Assembly (NCBI RefSeq): GCF_030269325.1
Contig: NZ_BSTD01000001.1
Span: 1-64,000, forward strand
Direction: 5' to 3'
Length of the DNA: 64,000 nucleotides
Origin: Amycolatopsis sp. NBRC 101858
GTDB lineage: Bacteria > Actinomycetota > Actinomycetes > Mycobacteriales > Pseudonocardiaceae
Positions 1 through 8,994 of this stretch are shown one piece after another (the first letter of the stretch is position 1; each line of letters begins with the position of its first letter). The position numbers and the translations under genes were made by a program. The notes beneath the pieces are model-generated. The model ran no database searches. It saw only the letters and a program-made list of their open reading frames with translations, and was not told where the DNA came from.

Positions 1-327
<327 letters not shown>

Positions 328-581
328 TCTTCGAATTCAATCGAGGCAATTTTCTTGCTCTCAAAGGAACCTCATACGAGGTTCAATACATAAGCTCTAC
401 TGGCTTAGTTCACTAGCACACTGTTGAGTTCTCAAGCAACACACCCCGAGTCGCACCGCCGTCAAGCGGCCTTACTCGAAGCGAGTATTCCTAGCAGTTT
501 TTGGTGGAACACCCACTCAATCGCCTTAAGCGAGAGCTTGGTTCGTGTCCCCGCCGCCCGGTTTCCCTGGCGACTTGGAGA
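328..581 (-). promoter_or_regulatory. rRNA operon leader with processing and antitermination elements
   Basis: The minus strand of 417-443 carries the block GCTTGAGAACTCAACAGTG, which is characteristic of actinobacterial 16S leaders and is thought to act in antitermination and RNase III processing. A small hairpin (GAACCTC / GAGGTTC, 367-384) lies between it and the mature 16S end. No coding sequence is supported here. Confidence 0.75.
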
Positions 582-610
582 ACTTTACATGCCCCGAAAC
601 CCCCGAAAAC
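582..610 (-). promoter_or_regulatory. Possible proximal rRNA promoter
   Basis: On the minus strand, TAAAGT (582-587) fits a -10 box. The hexamer 17 bp upstream, GTTTTC (605-610), is a poor -35. rRNA operons in this group usually have more than one promoter, so this is a weak candidate for the proximal one. Confidence 0.35.
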
Positions 611-731
611 AGGGGGGTCCCTTAACAAGATCAGCGCAGGTCAGACCCCATGACGAAGCCCGCCTGAGGCCCAGTGTGCACCCGCCGGCCCCGGAGCGCC
701 AGAGAAAGAGCCGGGAAAGAACATTGCTCCG

Positions 732-761
732 AGTACATTGCACCGTATTGCACCGCGTCAA
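732..761 (-). promoter_or_regulatory. Possible distal rRNA promoter
   Basis: On the minus strand, TTGACG (756-761) and TGTACT (732-737) are separated by 18 bp, a fair match to a housekeeping sigma promoter reading toward the 16S gene. It lies inside the promoter region of the divergent hydrolase gene, and the two sets of boxes interleave. Confidence 0.5.
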
Positions 762-776
762 AGCTCCGCCTAGCGT
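748..776 (+). promoter_or_regulatory. Promoter of the alpha/beta hydrolase gene
   Basis: TTGCAC (748-753), a 17-bp spacer and TAGCGT (771-776) form a good promoter. The ATG at 784 is only 7 nt past the -10, so the transcript would begin at or next to the start codon (leaderless). It overlaps the minus-strand rRNA promoter boxes. Confidence 0.55.
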
Positions 777-783
777 CGGCCGC

Positions 784-1572
784 ATGACCCTCGCGTACGA
801 CGACTTCGGCCCGGAGCACGGCCGGCCGGTCCTCCTCGTCCACGGCCACCCGTTCGACCGCTCGATGTGGCGTCCCCAGGCGGAGTACCTGGCCGGGCGC
901 GGCCACCGCGTCGTGACCCCCGACCTCCGCGGCTACGGGCAGTCCCCGGGAGAAGGCACCAAGACCACCCTCGGCGTCTTCGCGAACGACCTCGTCGGGC
1001 TGGCCGACGACCTCGGCCTGCAAAGGTTCGTCCTCGGCGGCCTCTCCATGGGCGGCCAGATCGTCATGCAGCTGATGAACGACCACCCGGAACGCGTGAG
1101 CGCCCTCCTCCTGGCCGACACCTTCCCCGGTCTCGACACCCCGGAGGCGAAGCAAGGCCGCATCGACACCGCCGCGAGGATCACCGAAGAGGGCATGCAC
1201 GCCTACGCGGACGAACTCCTCCCCAAGATGATCTCGAGAAGCACCCGCGCGACCAGGCCGGACGTCGAAGCGCACGTCCTGAAGATGATGCGCACCGCTC
1301 CGAGAGAAGGAGCCGCGGCCGCACTGAGAGGACGCGCCGAGCGCCCCGACTACACCGAGGGCCTGAAGCGCATCGCCGTCCCCACCCTGGTGGTCGTCGG
1401 CAGCGAGGACGAGTTCACCCCGGTCGCCGACGCCGAGCTCATCCACCAAAAGATCGAGGATTCGACCCTGGTGGTCGTCGAAGGCGCGGGCCACTTGCCT
1501 AACCTGGAGCGCGAGATGGAGTTCAACGAGGCACTCAGCACCTTCCTGACCAGCAGCGGAGCCAAGCCATGA
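784..1572 (+). CDS. Alpha/beta hydrolase
   Basis: A 262-residue single-domain alpha/beta hydrolase, cytoplasmic, with no signal peptide. Visible landmarks are the oxyanion HGHPF segment near residue 20, the nucleophile elbow GLSMGG near residue 85 (Ser as nucleophile) and a C-terminal GHLPNLE segment carrying the catalytic His. The acid is probably the Asp of the VGSEDEFTP segment. The frame is open back into the rRNA leader, but ATG 784 is chosen because a good -35/-10 pair ends 7 nt before it and homologues begin with a short lead into the first strand. The stop overlaps the next ATG (ATGA), so it is translationally coupled to the dehydrogenase. The substrate cannot be told; esterase or non-haem haloperoxidase-like activity is possible. 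Confidence 0.85.
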   Translation: MTLAYDDFGPEHGRPVLLVHGHPFDRSMWRPQAEYLAGRGHRVVTPDLRGYGQSPGEGTKTTLGVFANDLVGLADDLGLQRFVLGGLSMGGQIVMQLMNDHPERVSALLLADTFPGLDTPEAKQGRIDTAARITEEGMHAYADELLPKMISRSTRATRPDVEAHVLKMMRTAPREGAAAALRGRAERPDYTEGLKRIAVPTLVVVGSEDEFTPVADAELIHQKIEDSTLVVVEGAGHLPNLEREMEFNEALSTFLTSSGAKP

Positions 1573-2327
1573 CCCAGCAGACCGTGTTCGTGACCGGCGC
1601 CAGCGCCGGCTTCGGTGAAGCCATCGCCCGCCGGTTCGTCGCCGAAGGCGCCCGCGTCATCGCGGTCGCCCGCAGTGCGGACAAGCTCGAGAAGCTCGCC
1701 GGGGAACTCGGCGACGCCGTCCTCCCCGTGACCCTCGACGTCGGCGACCCCGAAGCGGTCAAAACGACGATCGACGGCCTTCCCGCGGAGTGGCAGGAGG
1801 TCGACGTCCTGGTCAACAACGCCGGCCTGGCCAAGGGCCTCGAGCCCGCGCACAAGGCGGACCTGCAGGACTGGGACGAGATGATCGCGACCAACGTCCG
1901 CGGCCTCGCGCACGTCACGCGCGCGCTGCTGCCCGGCATGGTCGGCCGCGGCCGCGGCCACGTCATCAACATCGGCTCGATCGCCGGCACCTACCCCTAC
2001 CCCGGCGGCAACGTCTACGGCGCGACCAAGGCGTTCGTCCACCAGTTCAGCCTCAACCTGCGCAGCGACCTGCACGGCACCGGCGTCCGCGTGACGAACG
2101 TCGAGCCCGGCATGGTGGGCGGCACGGACTTCTCGAAGGTCCGCTTCGACGGCGACCAGGACAAGGCGGACAAGGTCTACCAGGGCACCACCCCGCTGAC
2201 GGCCGACGACATCGCCGAGTCCGTCCACTGGGCCGCGAGCCAGCCGAAGCACGTGAACATCAACGTCATCGAGCTGATGCCGGTGGTCCAGAGCTTCTCG
2301 GCGCTCCAGATCTACCGGGAGAGCTGA
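1569..2327 (+). CDS. Short-chain dehydrogenase/reductase (YdfG-like)
   Basis: A 252-residue classical SDR. The TGASAGFG nucleotide-binding loop is at the N-terminus, NNAG is near residue 88, the catalytic Ser lies in the IGSIAG segment, and YGATK supplies Tyr and Lys near residues 153-157. The sequence style (P-G-M-V-G-G-T-D-F after the active site, and an LMPVVQSF ending) resembles YdfG-type 3-hydroxy acid or serine dehydrogenases that use NADP. It is coupled to the upstream hydrolase by an ATGA overlap. Its last 16 bp overlap the convergent transposase gene. The in vivo substrate is not evident. Confidence 0.87.
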   Translation: MTQQTVFVTGASAGFGEAIARRFVAEGARVIAVARSADKLEKLAGELGDAVLPVTLDVGDPEAVKTTIDGLPAEWQEVDVLVNNAGLAKGLEPAHKADLQDWDEMIATNVRGLAHVTRALLPGMVGRGRGHVINIGSIAGTYPYPGGNVYGATKAFVHQFSLNLRSDLHGTGVRVTNVEPGMVGGTDFSKVRFDGDQDKADKVYQGTTPLTADDIAESVHWAASQPKHVNINVIELMPVVQSFSALQIYRES

Positions 2328-3877
2328 AACAGGTCTGCCAACGCCTGCTGGGCCGGGTCCCGCTCGGTCGGCAGGCGTCCGGTCCGGGGCCGCCCGCCGG
2401 TGGACGGGTAGCGCAGCACCAGCTCGCCGATGCCGGCCAGCTGGTCGAGCAGCTCGCGCACGGACAGGTTCATCCCGGCCCGGTCGGCTTCGCGGCGCAT
2501 CAGGTGCGTGACGGTCGCGGCGAGCACCGAGACGAGCCCGTGGGCGGCGATCCGCTGGCGCGTCCACTCCCAGCGCGGGGTCGGCCCGGTGACGGCGGGG
2601 CCGGTGAGCCAGCGGAACGTCGACTCCAGGTGCGTGCGGGCCCGGTAGGCCGTGACGACGTCCCCGATCGGCCAGTCCCGGTCGGTGACCAGCACCTGCT
2701 TGCCGAAGAACTCCTCGTCCAGCCGGGCCAGCGCGGGGGTGTCGATCCGGCGTTCCAGGCGGATCTCCCCGGGCCGGTTCCCGCTCAGCACGGCGGTGAG
2801 CACGCGTTCGATGCGCCGGCCGCGCGTGACCCGGCCGAGTTCGGCGTGGACTTGGGCGCGGTCGCCGCGGTGGGTGCCCGCGGCCAGTGCCTCGGCCAGG
2901 CCGTCCAGCTCGCGGGTCGCGGTGGCCAGCTCGTCGGCGAACGCGCGGGACTGCGCCGCGTGCAGCGTCGCCGAATGCGTGAGGATCACCCGCCGCCGGA
3001 CGCCGTCGACGACCGCGTGCGTGTCCAGCGCGGTGAGGCCGGCGAACCGCTCGGGGTCGACGCGCTTGCGCGCCGACGCGGGCTGGGTCAGCAACCCGGG
3101 GTGATCGGTCAGCGGCAGCGAGCCGACGAACCCGCTGCGTGAACCCAGGTCGAGCTGGGCCGCCTGGCCGGAGTGGAAGACGAGCGTCGCGGGGCCCAGC
3201 TCCGCGGTCAGCGAGGCGAACGTCGGCGCCGTGCCGTCGTCGCGCCGGTACACGCGCGACGCCAGCGGGATCGCGCCGTCGCGAGTCACCCGCAGGCCGG
3301 CGCCGGCGAGGACGCCCCGGCACGCCGAGGGCAGCGTGCAGTCGGCCGGGGCGAACGCGGCGAACTGGGGGACGTCGACGGCGAGCGCCGCGTGGTCGTC
3401 CACCAGCTCCAGCACGGCGGAGGCGACGGTGTCCTCGATGCGCGTGATGCGTTCCGGGGTAAGCCTTTCCAGCGCCCGCCAGGTTCCCTCCACTGTGGAC
3501 ACCCGGGGCCGCACGAGATCGGCCGCCGCCCCCGAGGCCCACCACTCATCGATGGGCGCCGACGGCGCGGTCGCCCGGTGCAGCACGGCGATCGCCAGCG
3601 TCAGGCCCAGCGAGGGCTTCGCGCGCTGAGGGCCGGCGACGTCGTCGACGCGCCGGACGAAGTCGAGGCGCGAGAGCGTCGCCCACACCGCGGCGACGTC
3701 GCCGTACGTCCGGTACGAAGCCGACGCGGGCTCGCCGCCCGGGACGGCGCGGGCGATCTCCTCGGCCGTCCCGAGATAACGCTGGGTCACCACCCGCGGC
3801 TTGCCGTCGACCCTCCCGGACTCCGCGAGGTAGTAGTACGTCCGTCCGCCGATCTTCTTCCCGACCACCGATGCCAC
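2312..3877 (-). CDS. IS1634/COG5421-type transposase homologue with an altered DDE triad
   Basis: 521 residues. The N-terminal block (GGRTYYYLAESGRVDGKPR, residues 10-28) and the core with GFVGSLP and DHPGLL (residues 249-262) follow the IS1634/COG5421 transposase family. The first acidic residue (D168) and the last (E418, in HLESTFRWL) are present. The second, normally Asp in LVFD-x-G, is His235 (LVFHSGQ, codon at 3173-3175). The reading frame is otherwise intact and full length. The stop codon lies inside the 3' end of the neighbouring SDR gene, and I see no terminal inverted repeats or target duplication, so this is not an intact insertion sequence. The listed start is GTG; a GTG three codons later (3868) has AAAGGG at better spacing. 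It is either a decayed transposase or a domesticated DNA-binding protein. Confidence 0.75.
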   Translation of the reverse strand: MASVVGKKIGGRTYYYLAESGRVDGKPRVVTQRYLGTAEEIARAVPGGEPASASYRTYGDVAAVWATLSRLDFVRRVDDVAGPQRAKPSLGLTLAIAVLHRATAPSAPIDEWWASGAAADLVRPRVSTVEGTWRALERLTPERITRIEDTVASAVLELVDDHAALAVDVPQFAAFAPADCTLPSACRGVLAGAGLRVTRDGAIPLASRVYRRDDGTAPTFASLTAELGPATLVFHSGQAAQLDLGSRSGFVGSLPLTDHPGLLTQPASARKRVDPERFAGLTALDTHAVVDGVRRRVILTHSATLHAAQSRAFADELATATRELDGLAEALAAGTHRGDRAQVHAELGRVTRGRRIERVLTAVLSGNRPGEIRLERRIDTPALARLDEEFFGKQVLVTDRDWPIGDVVTAYRARTHLESTFRWLTGPAVTGPTPRWEWTRQRIAAHGLVSVLAATVTHLMRREADRAGMNLSVRELLDQLAGIGELVLRYPSTGGRPRTGRLPTERDPAQQALADLFQLSR

Positions 3878-4021
3878 CCTTTAGGTAATACACGGCCGGA
3901 AGCTGATCGACAACCGGCCGAGCGCCCTGACCTGCGACGACGATCACGCGCACCGATCGGGTGAGTCGGGTGCGGAACACACACTGGCTGGTCCCGCGAG
4001 GACGGTCCTAGCGTGGGTGGA

Positions 4022-6619
4022 ATGGGACCCGAACCCGACGCCACCGCCCCGACCGCCTCCGCGATGCGCCGTGCGCTCGCCCGGGCGCGTGACGGGAAGA
4101 CACTGGACGTAGCCGAAGCGAGCGTCCTGCTGCACGCCCGCGGGGACAACCTCACCCAGCTTTCCGAGTACGCCTCGCGCATCCGCGACGCGGGCCTGGC
4201 CGAGGCCGGCCGCGCCGGCATCATCACCTACAGCCGCAAGGTGTTCATCCCGCTGACCCGGCTCTGCCGCGACCGCTGCGGCTACTGCACCTTCGTCACG
4301 GTGCCGGGCCGGCTGGAATCGCCGTTCCTCTCGCCCGACGAGGTCCTCGACATCGCCCGCAAGGGTGCGGAGATGGGCTGCAAGGAAGCCCTCTTCACCC
4401 TCGGCGACCGGCCCGAGGACCGCTGGAAGGCCGCCCGCGACTGGCTGGACGCGCACGGCTACGACGACACGCTCTCCTACGTCCGCGCCATGGCGATCCG
4501 GGTGCTGGAGGAGACCGGCCTGCTGCCGCACCTCAACCCCGGCGTGCTGTCCTGGCAGGACTTCCAGCGGCTCAAGCCGGTCGCGCCGTCGATGGGGATG
4601 ATGCTGGAGACCACGGCGACCCGGCTGTGGAGCGAGAAGGGCGGCCCGCACTACGGGTCACCCGACAAGGATCCCGCGGTACGGCTCCGGGTACTGGAAG
4701 ACGCCGGGCGCAGCAGCGTCCCCTTCACCACCGGGGTGCTGATCGGCATCGGCGAGACGTTCGAGGAGCGCGCGGACGCGCTGTTCGAGATCCGCAAGGT
4801 CGCCAAGACCTACGGCGGCATCCAGGAAGTCATCGTGCAGAACTTCCGGGCCAAGCCGGACACGAAGATGCGCGCGACGCCGGACGCCGACCTCGAAGAG
4901 CTGGCCGCGAACATCGCCGTGGCGCGGCTCGTGCTCGGCCCGAAGATGCGCATCCAGGCGCCGCCGAACCTGATCGGCAACCAGTACGACCTGATGATCC
5001 GCGCCGGGATCGACGACTGGGGCGGCGTCTCGCCGCTGACCCCGGACCACGTCAACCCGGAACGCGCGTGGCCGCAGATCGACGAGCTCGCCCGGCGCAC
5101 CGAGAAGGCCGGGTTCGAGCTCAAGGAACGGCTCACGATCTACCCCGAGTACGTCAACGCGGGCGAGCCGTGGCTGGACCCGCGGATCACCCGGCACGTC
5201 GCCGCGCTCGTCGACCCGGCGACCGGGATGGCGCGCGAGGGTGCGATGCCGGTCGGCATCCCGTGGCAGGAGCCGGACGGCGGCTGGCAGCAGTCCGGGC
5301 GCACCGACCTGCACACCGAGATCGACACCACCGGCCGGACCGAGGACCGCCGGAGTGACTTCGACTCGGTGTACGGGGACTGGAAGGAGATCGGCGACCG
5401 GATCAAGACCGGGCCGCAGAAGTTCGACTCCACCGTCCTGGAAGCCTTGCGCAGTGCGGAAAAGGACCCGGCCGGACTGTCCGACGACGCCGCGCTCGCG
5501 TTGCTCTCCGCCGAGGGCAAGGAGCTGGACGCCTTCACCAAGCTCGCCGACGACCTGCGGCGCGAGACGGTCGGCGACGACGTCACCTTCGTCGTCACGC
5601 GGAACATCAACTTCACCAACGTCTGCTACACGGGTTGCCGCTTCTGCGCCTTCGCGCAGCGTCGCACCGACGCCGACGCGTACACGCTCTCGCTGGAGCA
5701 GGTCGGCGACCGCGTCGACGAGGCGTGGGCCGCCGGCGCGACCGAGATCTGCATGCAGGGCGGCATCCACCCGGACCTGCCGGGCACCGCGTACTTCGAC
5801 CTCGCGGCCGAGGTCAAGCGCCGTCAGCCGGACATCCACCTGCACAGCTACAGCCCGATGGAGGTCGTCAACGGCGCGTCGCGGACCAACCTTTCGCTGC
5901 GGGACTGGCTGATCGCGGCGAAGGAGTCCGGCGTGGACTCGCTGCCGGGCACGGCCGCGGAGATCCTCGACGACGACGTCCGCTGGGTGCTCACCAAGGG
6001 CAAGCTGCCGACGTCCGAGTGGATCAAGGTGGTCACCACCGCGCACGAGGTCGGGCTGCCGACGACGTCCACGATGATGTACGGCCACGTCGACACGCCC
6101 GCGCACTGGGTCGCGCACCTCAAGCTGCTCGCGAAGCTGCAGCGCGACGGCCTGGAGAAGCACGGCAAGCGCGGGTTCAGCGAGTTCGTGCTGCTGCCGT
6201 TCATCCACCAGAGCTCGCCGATCTACCTCGCCGGGCTCGCCCGCCCGGGCGCGACGCAGAACGAGAACCGGGCGGTGCACGCGCTGGCCCGGCTGCTGCT
6301 GCACGGGATGATCGACAACATCCAGAGCTCCTGGGTGAAGCTCGGCACCGAGGGCAGCCGCGCGGTGCTGCAGGGCGGCGTCAACGACATCGGCGGCACG
6401 CTGATGGAGGAGACGATCAGCCGGATGGCCGGCGCGTCGAACGGGTCGTACAAGACGATCAGCGACATGCGCGAGATGGTCGAGCCACTGGGCCGGCCGC
6501 TGGTGCAGCGGACGACGGGCTACGGCCGGCCGTCGGCGGAGCGGATCGCCGCGGCGGAGGCGTCCGACGGCGTCGCGACGGCCGTGCGCAAGCCGCTGCT
6601 GCCGTTGCTCACGCCGTAA
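4022..6619 (+). CDS. fbiC: FO synthase (bifunctional CofG/CofH radical SAM enzyme)
   Basis: 865 residues, the usual length for actinobacterial FbiC, in which CofG and CofH are fused. It makes 7,8-didemethyl-8-hydroxy-5-deazariboflavin (FO), the chromophore precursor of cofactor F420, from tyrosine and the flavin intermediate 5-amino-6-ribitylamino-uracil. Two radical-SAM iron-sulfur motifs are visible: CRDRCGYC near residue 81 in the CofG half and CYTGCRFC near residue 538 in the CofH half. ATG 4022 is preferred over the in-frame GTG at 4013, because TAGCGT (4009-4014) is a likely -10 placing transcription at the ATG, giving a leaderless mRNA. It stands alone and ends in a strong hairpin. Likely users of F420 in this window are at 39790 and 56460. 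Confidence 0.96.
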   Translation: MGPEPDATAPTASAMRRALARARDGKTLDVAEASVLLHARGDNLTQLSEYASRIRDAGLAEAGRAGIITYSRKVFIPLTRLCRDRCGYCTFVTVPGRLESPFLSPDEVLDIARKGAEMGCKEALFTLGDRPEDRWKAARDWLDAHGYDDTLSYVRAMAIRVLEETGLLPHLNPGVLSWQDFQRLKPVAPSMGMMLETTATRLWSEKGGPHYGSPDKDPAVRLRVLEDAGRSSVPFTTGVLIGIGETFEERADALFEIRKVAKTYGGIQEVIVQNFRAKPDTKMRATPDADLEELAANIAVARLVLGPKMRIQAPPNLIGNQYDLMIRAGIDDWGGVSPLTPDHVNPERAWPQIDELARRTEKAGFELKERLTIYPEYVNAGEPWLDPRITRHVAALVDPATGMAREGAMPVGIPWQEPDGGWQQSGRTDLHTEIDTTGRTEDRRSDFDSVYGDWKEIGDRIKTGPQKFDSTVLEALRSAEKDPAGLSDDAALALLSAEGKELDAFTKLADDLRRETVGDDVTFVVTRNINFTNVCYTGCRFCAFAQRRTDADAYTLSLEQVGDRVDEAWAAGATEICMQGGIHPDLPGTAYFDLAAEVKRRQPDIHLHSYSPMEVVNGASRTNLSLRDWLIAAKESGVDSLPGTAAEILDDDVRWVLTKGKLPTSEWIKVVTTAHEVGLPTTSTMMYGHVDTPAHWVAHLKLLAKLQRDGLEKHGKRGFSEFVLLPFIHQSSPIYLAGLARPGATQNENRAVHALARLLLHGMIDNIQSSWVKLGTEGSRAVLQGGVNDIGGTLMEETISRMAGASNGSYKTISDMREMVEPLGRPLVQRTTGYGRPSAERIAAAEASDGVATAVRKPLLPLLTP

Positions 6620-6624
6620 GAGCG

Positions 6625-6657
6625 GTAGCGGGCGCCCAGGCTCCGGGCGCCCGCTAC
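6625..6657 (+). terminator. Hairpin terminator after fbiC
   Basis: A perfect 13-bp stem (GTAGCGGGCGCCC with its complement) closes a 7-nt loop, starting 5 nt after the fbiC stop. No long T-run follows, as is usual in this group. TACTCT at its right edge could also serve as the -10 of the next gene. Confidence 0.8.
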
Positions 6658-6668
6658 TCTTCCGGATC

Positions 6669-7202
6669 ATGGGGGTTTTCCGCTTCACACCACTTCTCTT
6701 CGTCGCGCTTCTCGCGGGTTGCGGCACTACGCCGCCTCCGCCGCCCGTGCCCACACCCACGACGACGCCGAGCCCGACGTACGCGCCGCCGCCGTCGAGT
6801 GGACTGTCGCTTTCGGTCGGCCAGGTCGAAGCCGGCCTCGGGCACCGCGCGAGCGTGCTGACGCTGACCAACCTGGACAGCGTGCCGCGCAAGGTCACCG
6901 GCTACCCGGACGTCGAGGTCCTCGCCGGTGACGGGACGCCGCTCGACGTCAAGGTCCTGCACGAGACGTCCTACTTCGCCCCGGACCCGGGCCCGCAGGA
7001 CCTGACCCTGAAGCCGGGCGACAAGGTCCTGTCGGTGCTCGCGTGGTCGGCCACCGTCACCAGCGGCGACAAGCACACCGGTGCGGCCGTCTCGGTGGTC
7101 CCGATCCCCGGGGAACCCGCGCAGCGGCAGCCGCTGGAGACCGACCTCGGCACCACGGACACCGTCAAGCTCAGCGCGTGGGCGACCGCGATCGGCCACT
7201 GA
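6669..7202 (+). CDS. Secreted lipoprotein, DUF4232-like
   Basis: 177 residues. The N-terminus is a lipoprotein signal: a short charged start, a hydrophobic run, and the lipobox LLAGC with Cys at residue 18. A Pro/Thr-rich spacer (about residues 20-45) leads to a beta-rich domain of roughly 130 residues that fits the DUF4232 type seen on many actinobacterial lipoproteins. It would be anchored on the outer face of the membrane. The function is unknown. The gene is monocistronic by position, between the fbiC terminator and the next promoter. Confidence 0.75.
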   Translation: MGVFRFTPLLFVALLAGCGTTPPPPPVPTPTTTPSPTYAPPPSSGLSLSVGQVEAGLGHRASVLTLTNLDSVPRKVTGYPDVEVLAGDGTPLDVKVLHETSYFAPDPGPQDLTLKPGDKVLSVLAWSATVTSGDKHTGAAVSVVPIPGEPAQRQPLETDLGTTDTVKLSAWATAIGH

Positions 7203-7233
7203 CGACCCTGTGTCACCGCTCACAAACCGACGG

Positions 7234-7260
7234 TTGACCAGCCGGATTCTGTGCTAACTC
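7234..7260 (+). promoter_or_regulatory. Possible promoter of the dioxygenase/methyltransferase/acyltransferase cassette
   Basis: TTGACC (7234-7239) is followed 15 bp later by TAACTC (7255-7260). The spacing is short but the boxes are the best in the gap. The first gene has a clear AAGGGA ribosome-binding site at 7279-7284. Confidence 0.35.
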
Positions 7261-7289
7261 TGGTCCTTCACCGGCGGGAAGGGACCGCG

Positions 7290-8147
7290 ATGAGCACCTC
7301 CGTGGCGCCACTGGAAATGGTCGACACCGACCGCTACCCGCTCACCGATCCGGGAAGTGCCGCCTGGCGGGAAACCGTCGAGCGCACCCGCGCGGACCTG
7401 GCCGACGTCGGCTGCAGCGTCCTCGCCGACTTCGTCCGGCCCGAGCTGCAGGAGGTGCTGCGCGCCGAGTGCGCCGCGCTCGAGCCGCACGCGTACACGA
7501 AGATCGAACAGGTCAACGCCTACAACACCGCGATCGACGCACCGCTGCCGGAAGACCACCCCGGCCGGACGATCATGGAGCGCGGCAACGCCTTCGTCGC
7601 CCGCGACCACATCCCGGCGGGCGCGCTCATCGGCCGGCTCTACACCAGCCCGGTGTTCCAGCGGTTCATCGCCGACTGCTTCGGGCTGCCGCAGCTGCAC
7701 GAGCTCGCCGACCCGCTGTCCGGGCTGACGCTCAACGTGATCGCGCCCGGCCGCGCGCACCCGTGGCACTTCGACACGAACTCCTACACCGTCAGCATGC
7801 TGACGCAGGCCGCGGACGCCGGCGGGACCTTCGAGTACTGCCCGAACATCCGCTCCGCCGAGGCCGAAAACTTCGCCGACGTCCGTGCGGTGCTGTCCGG
7901 GGAAAGCACCCGTTCGGTCCAGCGGCTCGGCCTCCGTCCGGGTGATCTGCAGCTCTTCAAGGGCCGCTTCGCCTTGCACCGGGTCACTAGGGTGGAGGGG
8001 AAGATCGCCCGGCACTCCGCGATCTTCGCCTACAGCGAGCGCCCCGGCGTCATCGGCAGCCCGGAGCGGACCAGGCAGCTCTTCGGCCGGGTCCTGCCCG
8101 AACACCTGGCCGGTCACGCCGTGCGGGGCGACGCCCTTCTCGACTAG
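7290..8147 (+). CDS. Fe(II)/2-oxoglutarate-dependent dioxygenase
   Basis: 285 residues. The double-stranded beta-helix metal site is visible: H160-x-D162 in the segment PWHFDTNS, and a distal His230 in ALHRVTR, with Arg234 or Arg241 as the probable 2-oxoglutarate partner. This is the usual facial triad of hydroxylases in the family. ATG 7290 is chosen over the upstream in-frame ATG at 7251 because AAGGGA sits 5 nt before it and the first 13 residues of the longer frame look untranslated. It heads a three-gene unit with a methyltransferase 17 bp downstream and a carnitine-type acyltransferase. I infer hydroxylation of a small molecule or amino acid derivative; the substrate is unknown. Actinobacterial relatives are often labelled ArpA-like. 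Confidence 0.8.
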   Translation: MSTSVAPLEMVDTDRYPLTDPGSAAWRETVERTRADLADVGCSVLADFVRPELQEVLRAECAALEPHAYTKIEQVNAYNTAIDAPLPEDHPGRTIMERGNAFVARDHIPAGALIGRLYTSPVFQRFIADCFGLPQLHELADPLSGLTLNVIAPGRAHPWHFDTNSYTVSMLTQAADAGGTFEYCPNIRSAEAENFADVRAVLSGESTRSVQRLGLRPGDLQLFKGRFALHRVTRVEGKIARHSAIFAYSERPGVIGSPERTRQLFGRVLPEHLAGHAVRGDALLD

Positions 8148-8164
8148 ATCTAGGAGCCTGGCCC

Positions 8165-8992
8165 GTGCCTTTCGACTCGACCGGCAAGATCTCGTTCGAC
8201 CACATCTACACCGCGCCCGACCCCCGTCCGTTCTTCGGAACGTTGCAGCGCGTGGACTACCGGATTCCGCAACTGGCGAAGCCGTACTTCGAGAAGCTGA
8301 TCGGCGAGCACCCGGCCGAGTCCCCGACGGTGCTCGACGTCGGCTGCTCGTACGGGGTCAACGCCGCGCTCCGGCGCTGCGACGCCACGATGGACGACCT
8401 CTACGCGCACTACACCGCCCCGGACGTGCGGGCGCTGAGCCACGCGGAGCTGATCGAGGCCGACCGGGCCCGCGTCACCGGCACGGGCGGCGCGAAGTTC
8501 TTCGGCCTCGACGCGGCGGCACCCGCGCTCGAGTACGCGCTTTCCGCCGGCTTCCTCGACGAGGCGATCCACGCGGACTTCGAGAACGACGACCCGGACG
8601 GCACCCAGCGGAAGCTGCTCGACGACGTCGACCTCGTGATCTCGACCGGTTGCGTCGGTTACGTCACCGAGAAGACGATCACCCGGATCGCGCGCGGCTC
8701 GCGGCCGTGGATGGCGCACTTCGTGCTGCGGATGTTCTCCTACGAGCCGGTCGCCGACAGCCTGGCCGGGCTGGGGTACGAGACCGCGCAGGTACCGGGC
8801 GTGTTCCGGCAGCGGCGGTTCGCCTCCGCGGAAGAGCGGACGCAGATCCTCGACGCCCTCGACGCCGCCGGGGTCGACCCGGCCGGCGTGGAATCCGACG
8901 GCTGGCTGTACGCGCAGCTGTATGTTTCCCGTCCTGAAGGCGCGGCCGCGGGACTCGCGGCCACGCTGGCCACCTCACAGCGAGAAGGATGA
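8165..8992 (+). CDS. Class I SAM-dependent methyltransferase
   Basis: 275 residues with a GTG start, GGAG at 8152-8155 as ribosome-binding site. Motif I reads VLDVGCSYG near residues 58-66, and an acidic post-I region and a DLVISTGCVGY segment near residues 158-168 complete the Rossmann-type SAM fold. An unusually long insertion (about residues 75-120) follows motif I. There are no membrane segments. It sits between the dioxygenase (17-bp gap) and the acyltransferase (its stop overlaps the first possible start of that gene), so the three are one transcription unit. The acceptor could be an amine, carboxylate or hydroxyl group; the sequence does not say which. Confidence 0.8.
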   Translation: MPFDSTGKISFDHIYTAPDPRPFFGTLQRVDYRIPQLAKPYFEKLIGEHPAESPTVLDVGCSYGVNAALRRCDATMDDLYAHYTAPDVRALSHAELIEADRARVTGTGGAKFFGLDAAAPALEYALSAGFLDEAIHADFENDDPDGTQRKLLDDVDLVISTGCVGYVTEKTITRIARGSRPWMAHFVLRMFSYEPVADSLAGLGYETAQVPGVFRQRRFASAEERTQILDALDAAGVDPAGVESDGWLYAQLYVSRPEGAAAGLAATLATSQREG

Positions 8993-8994
8993 TC

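Noticed and set aside
424..783. N-terminal extension of the alpha/beta hydrolase frame
   Set aside because: It runs through the rRNA leader and promoters; the family begins at about 784, where a promoter and ATG coincide.
2312..3877. Intact insertion sequence
   Set aside because: No terminal inverted repeats or target duplication are seen, the gene end overlaps a host gene, and a catalytic Asp is missing.
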